A stretch of DNA of 13,591 bases from assembly GCA_023511755.1 (NCBI GenBank), contig JAIMAW010000008.1, forward strand, positions 1-13,591, in the 5' to 3' direction. Within the stretch, counting starts at the first letter, position 1; the number at the start of each line of letters is the position of its first letter. Origin of the DNA: Candidatus Pacearchaeota archaeon. Its GTDB lineage: Archaea; Nanobdellota; Nanobdellia; Pacearchaeales; UBA284. The translations under genes and the position numbers were made by a program. The notes beneath the pieces were generated by a model. It had not been told where the DNA came from. It did no database searches and saw only the letters and a program-made list of their open reading frames with translations. This document shows, one piece after another, positions 6,463 to 13,182 of the stretch.

Positions 6463-6510
6463 AAGTTCTGGCCCGCTTTTTTATTTTCAATCTTTTATTT
6501 GCCAGAATTT
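6463..6510. repeat. Imperfect inverted repeat downstream of the S27ae gene
   Basis: AAGTTCTGGC (6463-6472) pairs with GCCAGAATTT (6501-6510) as a 10-bp stem with one G-T and an A/T-rich 28-nt loop. In the 3' untranslated part of the operon message it may act as an end-protecting or processing structure. Nothing else was recognised between 6439 and 6536. Confidence 0.35.
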
Positions 6511-6536
6511 ATTAGAATTCCTCTTTTTTTGAACAT

Positions 6537-6743
6537 CTATTTGAATTCTGTATAATGGCATCTGCCACAGAACAATCGGTCTTTAGATTCTGCAAGAAAA
6601 ATTCCGGGCCCGCATCTTGGGCAGAACTTAGCGGTCCTTTCTGCTTTGATTCCAGAAATCTTGTATTTCTTATATCTCTCGCTGCTTTTCTTGGGTTTCC
6701 TTTTCTTCTTTCCCGGGCCCGTTGTTTTAGGTAGTTTTGCCAT
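6537..6743 (-). CDS. rps27ae: 30S ribosomal protein S27ae
   Basis: A small-subunit ribosomal protein, homologous to the C-terminal part of eukaryotic ubiquitin-S27a fusions; as is normal in archaea there is no ubiquitin part. The 68-residue protein has a Lys/Arg-rich N-terminal half for rRNA contact and a zinc ribbon with C41, C44, C59 and C62 (CPRC and CGRC). The basic N-terminal part (about 1-25) makes it slightly longer than many archaeal versions. It is the last gene of the cluster, 5 nt after the S24e stop. A purine-rich SD region (complement of 6751-6763) lies partly within the end of the S24e gene. Confidence 0.95.
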   Translation of the reverse strand: MAKLPKTTGPGKKKRKPKKSSERYKKYKISGIKAERTAKFCPRCGPGIFLAESKDRLFCGRCHYTEFK

Positions 6744-6748
6744 TTCTT

Positions 6749-7048
6749 TTATCCCTCCCCTCCTTCCTTTTTCGCTTCAACAATTTTTTTCTCTTTCTTT
6801 TTGGGCTCGAACTTTTTCAAGGCCTCCTCGCTTTTGTAGACATACGCAGAAACAAGCGCCTCGCGCATCCCAAAACTCGGCGCTATTTTCTTTATTACTA
6901 TTCTTTCCTTTGGAGTATTAGTAAGTTTAGCTATAGCCTCCTGCATCTGTATATTTGAAGGTGTTGCATCGGTTTCAGTGACCCTAATCAGAATCTCTTC
7001 ACGTTCGACGAGAGGCTTGCTTTCTTGTTTTTCTATTTTGAAATCCAT
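6749..7048 (-). CDS. rps24e: 30S ribosomal protein S24e
   Basis: An archaeal/eukaryotic small-subunit protein. The 99-residue sequence shows the family pattern: an N-terminal strand ([17 protein letters not shown]), the segment [20 protein letters not shown], then [11 protein letters not shown] and a strand-helix ending in [16 protein letters not shown]. The C-terminus is a Lys/Glu-rich tail (about 80-99). It follows the Spt4 gene by 13 nt and is followed by S27ae, the conserved archaeal order. In many archaea a GTP-dependent dephospho-CoA kinase gene (DUF359) sits between spt4 and rps24e; it is absent here. No SD is evident before the ATG. Confidence 0.95.
   Translation of the reverse strand: MDFKIEKQESKPLVEREEILIRVTETDATPSNIQMQEAIAKLTNTPKERIVIKKIAPSFGMREALVSAYVYKSEEALKKFEPKKKEKKIVEAKKEGGEG
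6751..6763 (-). promoter_or_regulatory. Shine-Dalgarno region of the S27ae gene
   Basis: On the minus strand this reads GGAGGGGAGGGAT, with the last GAGGG 9 nt before the ATG at 6743. It overlaps the last codons of the S24e gene, consistent with coupled translation. Confidence 0.6.
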
Positions 7049-7061
7049 TTTCCCGAAAAAT

Positions 7062-7253
7062 TTAAGAGATTTTCAGAGCATAATTGCCCTTTCTTTTTAT
7101 TTCCAGTTTCTTTGCTATTTCTGATTTTTCTGGATTGAGGATGATTACGCGACCTTTCCAATTCTCAACAAGATTAGTGCTTTCGCAGACGGGGCACTTG
7201 TCTTCTTCTACGAACGCCTTGCAATGTTTGCAGACTTTTTTCCCTTTTGCCAT
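7062..7253 (-). CDS. spt4: Transcription elongation factor Spt4 (RNA polymerase subunit E'')
   Basis: A 63-residue zinc protein that binds the NGN domain of Spt5 and keeps RNA polymerase processive. The zinc ligands are C8, C11, C20 and C23 (CKHC and CPVC). Family signatures STNLVENWKGRVIILNPEKSEIAKKL and a final NYALKI-type strand are present. The full sequence matches the usual archaeal length. It starts 11 nt after the Rpo7 stop, in the standard rpo7-spt4 order. No SD is visible. Confidence 0.95.
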   Translation of the reverse strand: MAKGKKVCKHCKAFVEEDKCPVCESTNLVENWKGRVIILNPEKSEIAKKLEIKRKGNYALKIS

Positions 7254-7264
7254 TTTTCAGTTTT

Positions 7265-7879
7265 TTACTTTTTCTTCTCCTTCTTCTCTTTACTTTTAGC
7301 CTCCTTTGCCTCAGCTCTCGCCAATTTCTCCGCAGCAAGCTTCGCTTTTCTCTTATCCTCCTGTATCCACTCTAACTTGCCAAGCCCTGGCTGCCTCATT
7401 GTTAGGCCTATCTTTGGGGGCGTTGTTTTGTGACTTATCGCGACAATCCTCGCCAAGCACAAGTCGTTTTTCCTTAGGACTCTCTTAGTGTTTTTGCCGA
7501 TGAGCGAGTCGCTTTTACTAAAACTTACAAAATCATCCATCGTTTGGCTAATGTGTATCATTGCCTCAAAGGCCCCAATATTAAGGAAGGCCCCGAAATT
7601 GGTTATCTGTGTGATATATCCAAACACCAACTCCTGTAGTTCTGGCTTGAACACAAGCAGTTTGAAAACAGAATCATAATAAGCCGCTGGATCGCCAGGG
7701 ATCAAAATACCCTCGCCAACTGAAACAACCTCCAGAACAGCTACAACAGCCCCAATCTCTTCGTCCACATAATTCTCAAAACTTTTCTCTAGCTGTTTCT
7801 TTACAGCCTCTTTAATTGGGATACCAAATAGCTCTGGCTCAACTCGTACATGGTCTGCAATTTCAACTATTCTAAACAT
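7265..7879 (-). CDS. rpo7: DNA-directed RNA polymerase subunit Rpo7 (E')
   Basis: With Rpo4 it forms the polymerase stalk that helps open the promoter and binds the emerging RNA. The 204-residue protein has the N-terminal tip domain (about 1-80, MFRIVEIADHVRVEPELFG) and an S1 RNA-binding domain (about 84-163, VFGYITQITNFGAFLNIG, then DLCLARIV). A long charged C-terminal extension (about 172-204, Lys/Glu/Ala rich, ending EKKEKKK) makes it longer than the typical 180-190 residues and may be disordered or bind nucleic acid. No TATA box fits the leaderless spacing and no clear SD exists. With 35 nt to the Nudix gene it is probably read through from upstream. Confidence 0.95.
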   Translation of the reverse strand: MFRIVEIADHVRVEPELFGIPIKEAVKKQLEKSFENYVDEEIGAVVAVLEVVSVGEGILIPGDPAAYYDSVFKLLVFKPELQELVFGYITQITNFGAFLNIGAFEAMIHISQTMDDFVSFSKSDSLIGKNTKRVLRKNDLCLARIVAISHKTTPPKIGLTMRQPGLGKLEWIQEDKRKAKLAAEKLARAEAKEAKSKEKKEKKK

Positions 7880-7914
7880 TTTTAGGATTTTTAAGCTTAT
7901 TACTCTACTGTATG

Positions 7915-8382
7915 TTACGGGGTATTTTTAAATCTTTTTGAATGCCCGCAAGTTTTCAGAAATTTGTTAACGGTTTTCAGGCTTTTTTTCTGGTTGGGCC
8001 ATTTCAAAACTCTTGTTGCCTTGGAGTATGGGAGCCATTTGTATTTGTCATGTTCTTTTTTGCTTATTTTTACTTTGCCTTTCTTTACCTCAGCGGCAAA
8101 CAAACGGTAGCTAAAGCCTTTGACTTTCCTCTCGTGTTGTGTTCTTTTATCATATATAAAGCTACCATGCTCATTGAAGGGGATAATGCTTACAGCCCCG
8201 AGCCCCGTTTCTTCTTTCACCTCTCTTTTAACAGTGTTCTCTATTTTTTCCCTGGCACGAGTTCCTCCTTTTGGGAATTCCCAGCCTCGCCAGTGCCATT
8301 TACGGTGCAAAAGCAGATATTCGGGCCCGGGCAAAGCATACACAACGACAAAAACTCCCTTTCTAAATTTGTTGTACGTCAT
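7915..8382 (-). CDS. Nudix hydrolase, probably diadenosine tetraphosphatase type
   Basis: A complete Nudix box spans residues 39-61: G39, E45, then REVKEETGL with the metal-binding E54, E57 and E58. The flanks favour the Ap4A hydrolase (NUDT2-like) branch: WRGWEFPKGG before the box and KYKWLPYSKATRVLKWPNQK near the end. These enzymes split Ap4A and related dinucleotides, which arise as side products of aminoacyl-tRNA synthetases, so a place in a cluster headed by a synthetase gene makes sense; that link is inference. RNA-cap or other nucleotide substrates are possible. The protein has 155 residues. An AAAGGGG purine tract overlapping the stop codon of the upstream PIN gene may serve as SD. 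Confidence 0.88.
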   Translation of the reverse strand: MTYNKFRKGVFVVVYALPGPEYLLLHRKWHWRGWEFPKGGTRAREKIENTVKREVKEETGLGAVSIIPFNEHGSFIYDKRTQHERKVKGFSYRLFAAEVKKGKVKISKKEHDKYKWLPYSKATRVLKWPNQKKSLKTVNKFLKTCGHSKRFKNTP

Positions 8383-8390
8383 TTTCCCCT

Positions 8391-8762
8391 TTAGTACAGA
8401 TATTTCTTTTGCCTTATTTTTATCACAGGAATATTTAATTTTTCTGCTTTTTTGCTCAATTCCTTGTCCATTGTTCCTATCGCTGCCCCGCGCTTCTTTG
8501 CAACGAGCAAGATTGCATCATCAGTTTCGCCATTTTGTCTCTCAATTTTGACTTTTTTTGTTTTCAAAAAAGTCAGGGCGATTGATGCCGCTACTCTATC
8601 GGCAACCTTGGTCTTGCCCCGTTTACCTTCGCTCAACTTCTTCAATTCGTCAATTATTTGGTTTATCACAATGAGATTGTAAGGCCCCAATTCGTCAAGC
8701 ATCCTGTACTTTACAAGATAAACCAAAAAGTTAGTGTCCGGAATCAGTCTTGCTGAATTCAT
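8391..8762 (-). CDS. PIN-domain nuclease of the archaeal Fcf1/Nob1-like type found beside rpo7
   Basis: This 123-residue protein is a bare PIN domain. The acidic active-site residues are visible: D9 in PDTNFL, E39 in IDEL, D81/D82 in ETDDAI, and D99 in MDKEL. PIN domains are metal-dependent ribonucleases. The IDELKKL and GETDDAI patterns and the absence of an antitoxin gene point to the single-copy archaeal family encoded near rpo7 and related to ribosome-processing Fcf1/Nob1, rather than to a VapC toxin. Its real substrate is not established. The first 32 nt overlap the end of scpB, and the codon for D9 lies inside the overlap. No other start would keep the first strand. A VapC-type toxin remains possible but less likely. 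Confidence 0.85.
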   Translation of the reverse strand: MNSARLIPDTNFLVYLVKYRMLDELGPYNLIVINQIIDELKKLSEGKRGKTKVADRVAASIALTFLKTKKVKIERQNGETDDAILLVAKKRGAAIGTMDKELSKKAEKLNIPVIKIRQKKYLY

Positions 8763-9306
8763 TTTTTTCTCGCGCTATCTCTTCGACATGCACTTTTCCA
8801 TCCTCTTTTTTTAAATTAAAATAATCATAAAATTTATCACTCGTCTTTAATTCGAAAGTCCTGCCTGTTTTTTTTGCAGTGATGAGATTGTTCGTGATAA
8901 AGTGCTTGATATGGTCATAAGCCTTATTGCCCCTAATCTTGACAACGATACTTTGTTTTATGGGCTGCTTGTATGCTATTATCGCAAGAGTCTCCTGCTC
9001 AGCCTTGGTGAACTCGCTCTCGCCTGTAGCCAGTTTGTTAACCAGGAATGAGAATTCGGGTCTGACGTCCATTTTCCACAATTCACCCCCTTCAGCTTCC
9101 CGTCTCAAAACAATAATGCTGCCCCCGATCTTCTCATATCTCTTTTCTAATTTTCCTAGCAGCTCTTTCAACATAATGGGATTTATTCCGGTGAACCTTA
9201 CAAGGTCATCAATGCTGAGGTAGCGCGCCGCAAGGAACAAACAAGCCTCTACTTTCTTGAGTAGCTCTTCCTCTTCTCTGTCCTCCGTTCGCTTCTCATC
9301 TTCCAT
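8731..9306 (-). CDS. scpB: ScpB, winged-helix subunit of the SMC complex
   Basis: ScpB dimers bind the middle of ScpA and regulate the SMC ring. The 191-residue protein has an acidic N-terminus (1-15) and a first winged helix (about 16-95, VEACLFLAARYLSIDDLVRF). The second winged helix (about 98-163) carries the strongest signature, LAIIAYKQPIKQS, followed by KIRG and a GR...YF ending. The length is usual for the family. The C-terminal tail (about 165-191) is charged and partly overlaps the next gene. A perfect AAGGAGGT lies 5 nt before the ATG, inside the end of the upstream gene. scpB sits in a translation/transcription cluster rather than beside scpA, so partner supply would depend on two promoters. 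Confidence 0.92.
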   Translation of the reverse strand: MEDEKRTEDREEEELLKKVEACLFLAARYLSIDDLVRFTGINPIMLKELLGKLEKRYEKIGGSIIVLRREAEGGELWKMDVRPEFSFLVNKLATGESEFTKAEQETLAIIAYKQPIKQSIVVKIRGNKAYDHIKHFITNNLITAKKTGRTFELKTSDKFYDYFNLKKEDGKVHVEEIAREKNEFSKTDSGH

Positions 9307-9541
9307 TTTCTACCTCCTTCTCTAATGCAAAATATTTACAGACGCAACAGCCATACTCTTGGAATATATTGGTGAACATCAGTTCCGCGACTTTCCTGTT
9401 TACAGGCGGCCTTGGATTCATGGCCATCGCCCGACATCTCTGGAGCTCTCCCCCATCATTAGGCTCATAGAACCTATACTGGCAATAGTTACAATCCATC
9501 TTCAGTATTTCCTCTTCAGTTAATGACATTATATCGCCCAT
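9296..9541 (-). CDS. Small Cys-rich protein of unknown function between prf1 and scpB
   Basis: I do not recognise this 81-residue protein. It contains C17 and C20 (CNYC), C36, and C65, C66 and C68 (GCCVCKYF), a layout that could hold one zinc ion or an iron-sulfur cluster. Around them are YRFYEPNDGGELQRCRA and NPRPPVNRKVAELMF, with several conserved-looking Pro and Arg. There is no signal peptide or membrane segment. The stop codon overlaps the start of scpB by 11 nt and the start follows prf1 by 8 nt, so it is embedded in the operon and probably made together with aRF1 and ScpB. The first ATG is preferred because a GAGGT stands 4 nt before it; M5 is the alternative. Confidence 0.75.
   Translation of the reverse strand: MGDIMSLTEEEILKMDCNYCQYRFYEPNDGGELQRCRAMAMNPRPPVNRKVAELMFTNIFQEYGCCVCKYFALEKEVENGR
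9312..9319 (-). promoter_or_regulatory. Shine-Dalgarno sequence of scpB
   Basis: On the minus strand AAGGAGGT lies 5 nt before the ATG at 9306. It is a full-length match to the anti-SD and the best one in the window. Confidence 0.75.
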
Positions 9542-9545
9542 TTTG

Positions 9546-9551
9546 ACCTCT
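9546..9551 (-). promoter_or_regulatory. Shine-Dalgarno sequence of the small Cys-rich gene
   Basis: AGAGGT on the minus strand lies 4 nt before the ATG at 9541 and overlaps the TAG stop codon of prf1 (9550-9552), suggesting coupled termination and re-initiation. Confidence 0.6.
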
Positions 9552-10641
9552 AAGTTATAGCAAATCTCAGCAGGGCCCCGATGCCTTTAAGATTGCTGAA
9601 TTGTATGCCCTCATGAGTTTCAGTCGAAACATATACTACCTCGGCAGCAATGCTTTTTGCCTTCTTTTCCATCTCGCTTGCAATTTTCTTGTCAAATGAT
9701 GTTGATATTATCAAGGTATCCACGGCCCCCACCTCGAGTGCCTTGTTAACATTTTCGACACCATAAGTTACCTTTTCAGGCTCTTTCCCAAGGGTCGTGA
9801 AAAATTTTTCTAAAATTTTCTTCTCCTTTGTAATTTCTGCTTCTGCTAACTCATCTCGCGAGGCTTCGACAAGGTGGTGCAGCCCGCGCTCATCAGTATA
9901 GCCAACGTCCTTGATGGTTATAATCTTTTTCCTCAGCTCTGTTATCAGCTGACCTTCCTTGAGCCACTCTTCTTTCGTCGGCCCCGGACCGCCTATAATT
10001 AATCCCTTGAACCTGGGCATCCCAAAGAAAAGTTCTTTGGCATTTTCCGAAATCCTGCGGTAAAATTCCTTGGCGAGCTCTTCTGTTATCCTTTCAAACC
10101 TCTGCGCGCTCTGGCCGCCTGCCTTGATTTTGCCAGGCACCCCGCTTGTCAAATGCCTGAGCTTGCGAATGCTCTTGCCTTCTAGAGTGCCCAGGGTGGC
10201 TTCTTTCCGGTCCAGGACAATAAGGCCATAAACTTCCTTGGCTTCGAGCATTTCTTTCAAGGGCACAAGAACAAATGTCTGGTCACATCTGTAAAATCTG
10301 ACCTTCAGGGGCTGTGGCGGTTCAATCGCCCACAACTTTATGTCGGGCTGGCCTTCTGTCTTACTGACATTGCCGCAGAATATTGCGAGGCCATTCTCAG
10401 GCAATTTCTTGTATAACTTGAGGTGCCTGAGAATTCTCTCGAGGGCGTCAATTACATTCGTTCTCGTTGTTTTACTTTTGATGTTCTGTGCAGTGCTCTG
10501 CTCCGAGACAAGTTGTGTAGTTACTTGGTTGATGTTCGCGCCAGCCGGAGCGTAAACAGTAATAAGTTCAGTATGTCTCCCGCGGTAACTCTCAAGCTCT
10601 TCAATAAGTGATTGTAACTTCGCCCTTTCTGCTTCTTCCAT
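9550..10641 (-). CDS. prf1: Peptide chain release factor aRF1, short form
   Basis: Recognises all three stop codons and triggers peptide release. The N-terminal domain has the NIKS motif at 53-56 and the YxCxxxF element at 117-123 (YRCDQTF), both used for stop-codon decoding. The middle domain carries GGQ at 175-177 in GKIKAGGQSAQRF, which enters the peptidyl-transferase centre. The C-terminal domain (about 265-363) ends VYVSTETHEGIQF...GALLRF. At 363 residues it is some 50 shorter than the usual archaeal protein of about 410-420. The loss maps to about residues 312-325, where related proteins carry a small Cys-containing mini-domain; no Cys is present there. The ATG lies 36 nt after the valS stop. 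An AAGGAGGT is present but 18 nt away from the start. Confidence 0.96.
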   Translation of the reverse strand: MEEAERAKLQSLIEELESYRGRHTELITVYAPAGANINQVTTQLVSEQSTAQNIKSKTTRTNVIDALERILRHLKLYKKLPENGLAIFCGNVSKTEGQPDIKLWAIEPPQPLKVRFYRCDQTFVLVPLKEMLEAKEVYGLIVLDRKEATLGTLEGKSIRKLRHLTSGVPGKIKAGGQSAQRFERITEELAKEFYRRISENAKELFFGMPRFKGLIIGGPGPTKEEWLKEGQLITELRKKIITIKDVGYTDERGLHHLVEASRDELAEAEITKEKKILEKFFTTLGKEPEKVTYGVENVNKALEVGAVDTLIISTSFDKKIASEMEKKAKSIAAEVVYVSTETHEGIQFSNLKGIGALLRFAIT

Positions 10642-10645
10642 TTTT

Positions 10646-10680
10646 AAATTGCTAACTTGACCTCCTTAAAAAATTGCTAA
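10646..10680. repeat. 10-nt direct repeat in the valS-prf1 junction, flanking an SD sequence
   Basis: AAATTGCTAA occurs at 10646-10655 and 10671-10680, 25 nt apart. The second copy covers the valS stop codon (complement, TAG at 10677-10679). Between the copies lies AAGGAGGT (complement of 10660-10667), which is 18 nt from the prf1 ATG, too far for usual SD action. Confidence 0.5.
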
Positions 10681-13094
10681 AGAAGTTTTATTCCAAATTT
10701 GCCTTCTTTAATCTCTCGAGCCACCGTGACCGCCTTCAAGTCTTCTATAAATCCTTCTAACTCTTGTATCTTCTCCTTTTCAATTGTCAAAATAATTTCT
10801 GTTTTCAGAGATTTCTGTGCTTTAGACTTGGATTGTCTCACTTCATTAATAATTTTTATCGCACGGTCGCCCTTTTCCTCGATTTTATCGTCGATAAAAT
10901 CCGATTCTGCCCCGGGCCATTTGGCAATGTGAATGCTTTTAACCTTTTCATACTGTTTGAAATATTTTTGATAAATCTCTTCTGTAATGTAGGGCATTAT
11001 CGGAGCAAAAAGTTTCAAGAGTGTTAAGAAAGCATTGTACAAAGAGTATTGCGCCGAATTTTTTTCTTGAGTATTGCCCTGATAAATTCTTTTTTTGATA
11101 ATCTCGAGATAATTATCACAAAAAACTCTCCAGAAAAATTGTTCTATTGATGATTTTGCCTTGGAGTATTCGTAATTTTCCATAGCTTCAGTGTATTCTC
11201 TGATAAGTCGATTTAATTTAGAAAGAAGCCACAAATCAAAAGCCTCGATTTTCTTTGGTTTCTTGATTTTTTTGAGATGTATAGAAACAAATTTTGCAGC
11301 ATTCCACAACTTTATTATAGTTTTTTGTCCCGTAAGCAAATCCTTTTCTTGGTACTCTAAGTCCTCGCCAAGTTTGCTCGAAGCAGCCCAGAATCTTAGG
11401 GCATCAATCCCTTTTTTTTCCATAATGTCCTGCGGTTCGATGACATTCCCTTTCGATTTCGCCATTTTCTCGCCGCCGAGCGTTACAAAACCAGAAATCA
11501 TTATCTCTTGCCAAGGGATCTTATTGTAGTGATACAATGCTTTGACAATAGTATAGAAAGCCCATGTTCTTATTATATCATGAGCCTGTGGCCTCAATGT
11601 CATTGGCAAAAATTTCGATGGCTCTTTATTTATTAACAATAAAGCAATTTCTGGTGTCAGGCTTGATGTGGCCCAGGTATCAAGAACATTTCTTTCGGGC
11701 TCAAACTCGCTAGAGCCACATTTACACTTTCTTTTTGGCTTTTCTTTTATAGGATCCACCGGCAGTTGTTTTTCTTCGGCAAGAATCACTTGTTTACATT
11801 TTTTGCAATACCAAGCCGGAATAGGCACCCCGAAATGTCTCTCGCGAGAAATGCTCCAGTCCCATTCCAGGCCGTTAATCCAGTTTTCATAACGTTTCTT
11901 CATAAAGTCAGGATACCACTTGATTTTTCTTCCTTGCTCTATAAACTCTTTTTTCTTGTCTAAAATTTTGACAAACCATTGTCTCGTTGGAAGAAACTCG
12001 ATTGGCGTGCCACACTTATCATGAACATTAACCACATGCATTATTTTTTCTTGTTTCACAATAAGTTTCTCGCCAGCAAGCTCTCCCAAAACCGCTTCCC
12101 TAGCTTCCTTGATTGTCCTTCCCTTGAACTTGCCGGCACGCTCGTTCATTGTTCCGTTATAATTGAAAATGATTTTTGGCTTCAATTTCTTTCTTTTGAT
12201 TGCTTCAACATCATACTTATCGCCATAAGAGCATACCATCATTGCTCCCGTTCCTTTAGCCATATCAGCAGAACTGTCCTCCATTATTTCAACTTCCTGG
12301 CCAAAAATTGGCACGATAACTTTTTTACCTATAAATTTTTTGTAACGTTCATCACTAGGATTTACAAAAATAGCAAGACAAGAAGCAAGAAACTCGGGCC
12401 TTGTCGTTGCAATATTAATTTTTTCTTTCGAGTTTTTAATTTGAAAGGCAATAGTTGTAAAGAGTGTTTGTTCTTGTTTGTCTTCGAGTTCGGCTTGTGC
12501 AACAGGCGTCTGGCATTCTACACAAAAAATTGTCGGAAATTCTGCCGTATAAATTAAACCTTTCTTGTAAAGCTCGATGAATGATTTTTGGCTTATCCTT
12601 TGACAATGTTTGTCAATTGTCGAGTAATAAAGATCATAGTCGCACGATATGCCTAACCTTTTCCAATCTTGTATAAAATCCCTGCGGATCTTTTCTAAGG
12701 TTTTCAGGCATAATCCGATGAACTCGCTACGGCTCATGTTCTTGCTTTTAACACCATTGAGCTTTTCCACGAGTCTTTCAGTTGGCAACCCATTGTCGTC
12801 TGTGCCAAAGGGATAAAAAATATTGCCGTGATACATTCTCCTGAATCTTGCAATGAAATCCTGCTGCGCATAACTAAAAGCATGCCCCAGATGCATCTTG
12901 CCCGAAACTGTAGGTGGTGGAGTGTCAATAGAAAAAGCGATTTTTTCCTTTGGATCAAACCTATAAATTTGTTCTTTTTCCCAGTAGTTTTGCCACCTCT
13001 TCTCAATGGCCTTGATATCTAACTGCTGATTGTTTTTTCCCTCTTTCACTTCACTCCCTTCTTTTTTCTTTGCTTTTTTAACGCTTCTTTTCAT
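10677..13094 (-). CDS. valS: Valyl-tRNA synthetase, archaeal type
   Basis: Charges tRNA-Val. Numbering from the ATG at 13094 (805 residues), the class I signature HLGH is at 68-71 within TPPPTVSGKMHLGH, and KMAKS is at 543-547 (GGEKMAKSKGN). The CP1 editing domain (about 210-360) shows IATTRPE and GTGAMMVCSYGD, the form seen in the archaeal/type 2 branch. Cys pairs FCVEC (191-194) and YCKKC with KCKC further on may bind zinc. The helical anticodon-binding domain and a Lys-rich C-terminal part end the protein. An in-frame TTG at 13109 could extend it by five residues, but the TATA box fits the ATG at 13094. The gene is clearly more A+T-rich than its neighbours. It heads the long minus-strand cluster. 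Confidence 0.95.
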   Translation of the reverse strand: MKRSVKKAKKKEGSEVKEGKNNQQLDIKAIEKRWQNYWEKEQIYRFDPKEKIAFSIDTPPPTVSGKMHLGHAFSYAQQDFIARFRRMYHGNIFYPFGTDDNGLPTERLVEKLNGVKSKNMSRSEFIGLCLKTLEKIRRDFIQDWKRLGISCDYDLYYSTIDKHCQRISQKSFIELYKKGLIYTAEFPTIFCVECQTPVAQAELEDKQEQTLFTTIAFQIKNSKEKINIATTRPEFLASCLAIFVNPSDERYKKFIGKKVIVPIFGQEVEIMEDSSADMAKGTGAMMVCSYGDKYDVEAIKRKKLKPKIIFNYNGTMNERAGKFKGRTIKEAREAVLGELAGEKLIVKQEKIMHVVNVHDKCGTPIEFLPTRQWFVKILDKKKEFIEQGRKIKWYPDFMKKRYENWINGLEWDWSISRERHFGVPIPAWYCKKCKQVILAEEKQLPVDPIKEKPKRKCKCGSSEFEPERNVLDTWATSSLTPEIALLLINKEPSKFLPMTLRPQAHDIIRTWAFYTIVKALYHYNKIPWQEIMISGFVTLGGEKMAKSKGNVIEPQDIMEKKGIDALRFWAASSKLGEDLEYQEKDLLTGQKTIIKLWNAAKFVSIHLKKIKKPKKIEAFDLWLLSKLNRLIREYTEAMENYEYSKAKSSIEQFFWRVFCDNYLEIIKKRIYQGNTQEKNSAQYSLYNAFLTLLKLFAPIMPYITEEIYQKYFKQYEKVKSIHIAKWPGAESDFIDDKIEEKGDRAIKIINEVRQSKSKAQKSLKTEIILTIEKEKIQELEGFIEDLKAVTVAREIKEGKFGIKLL

Positions 13095-13115
13095 GCTATA
13101 CACAGGCAAAAATAT

Positions 13116-13123
13116 TTTTTAAA
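13116..13123 (-). promoter_or_regulatory. TATA box of valS and the cluster behind it
   Basis: TTTAAAAA on the minus strand, centred 25.5 nt before the ATG at 13094. It predicts a leaderless valS message and decides between that ATG and the in-frame TTG at 13109. Confidence 0.65.
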
Positions 13124-13152
13124 TCTGTCGAATTTCACATTTTACCGAAATC

Positions 13153-13160
13153 TATTTAAA
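13153..13160 (+). promoter_or_regulatory. TATA box of the right-edge membrane protein gene
   Basis: TATTTAAA preceded by CCGAAATC, a clear BRE. The centre is 26.5 nt before the ATG at 13183. It stands back to back with the valS promoter in an 88-nt intergenic region. Confidence 0.65.
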
Positions 13161-13182
13161 CCTTCTAGCACTATTTTTATTA

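Noticed and set aside
7942-8551. Overlapping plus-strand open frames of 143-150 codons opposite the Nudix and PIN genes
   Set aside because: Both lie antisense to genes with clear catalytic motifs and have no TATA box or SD.
8391-8762. VapC toxin of a toxin-antitoxin pair
   Set aside because: No antitoxin gene lies beside it, and its place next to rpo7 and its sequence pattern fit the conserved archaeal PIN family instead.
11979-12557. 192-codon plus-strand open frame inside valS
   Set aside because: It is antisense to a certain ValRS coding region, has no promoter, and its Phe/Ser/Cys-rich product is typical of a shadow frame.
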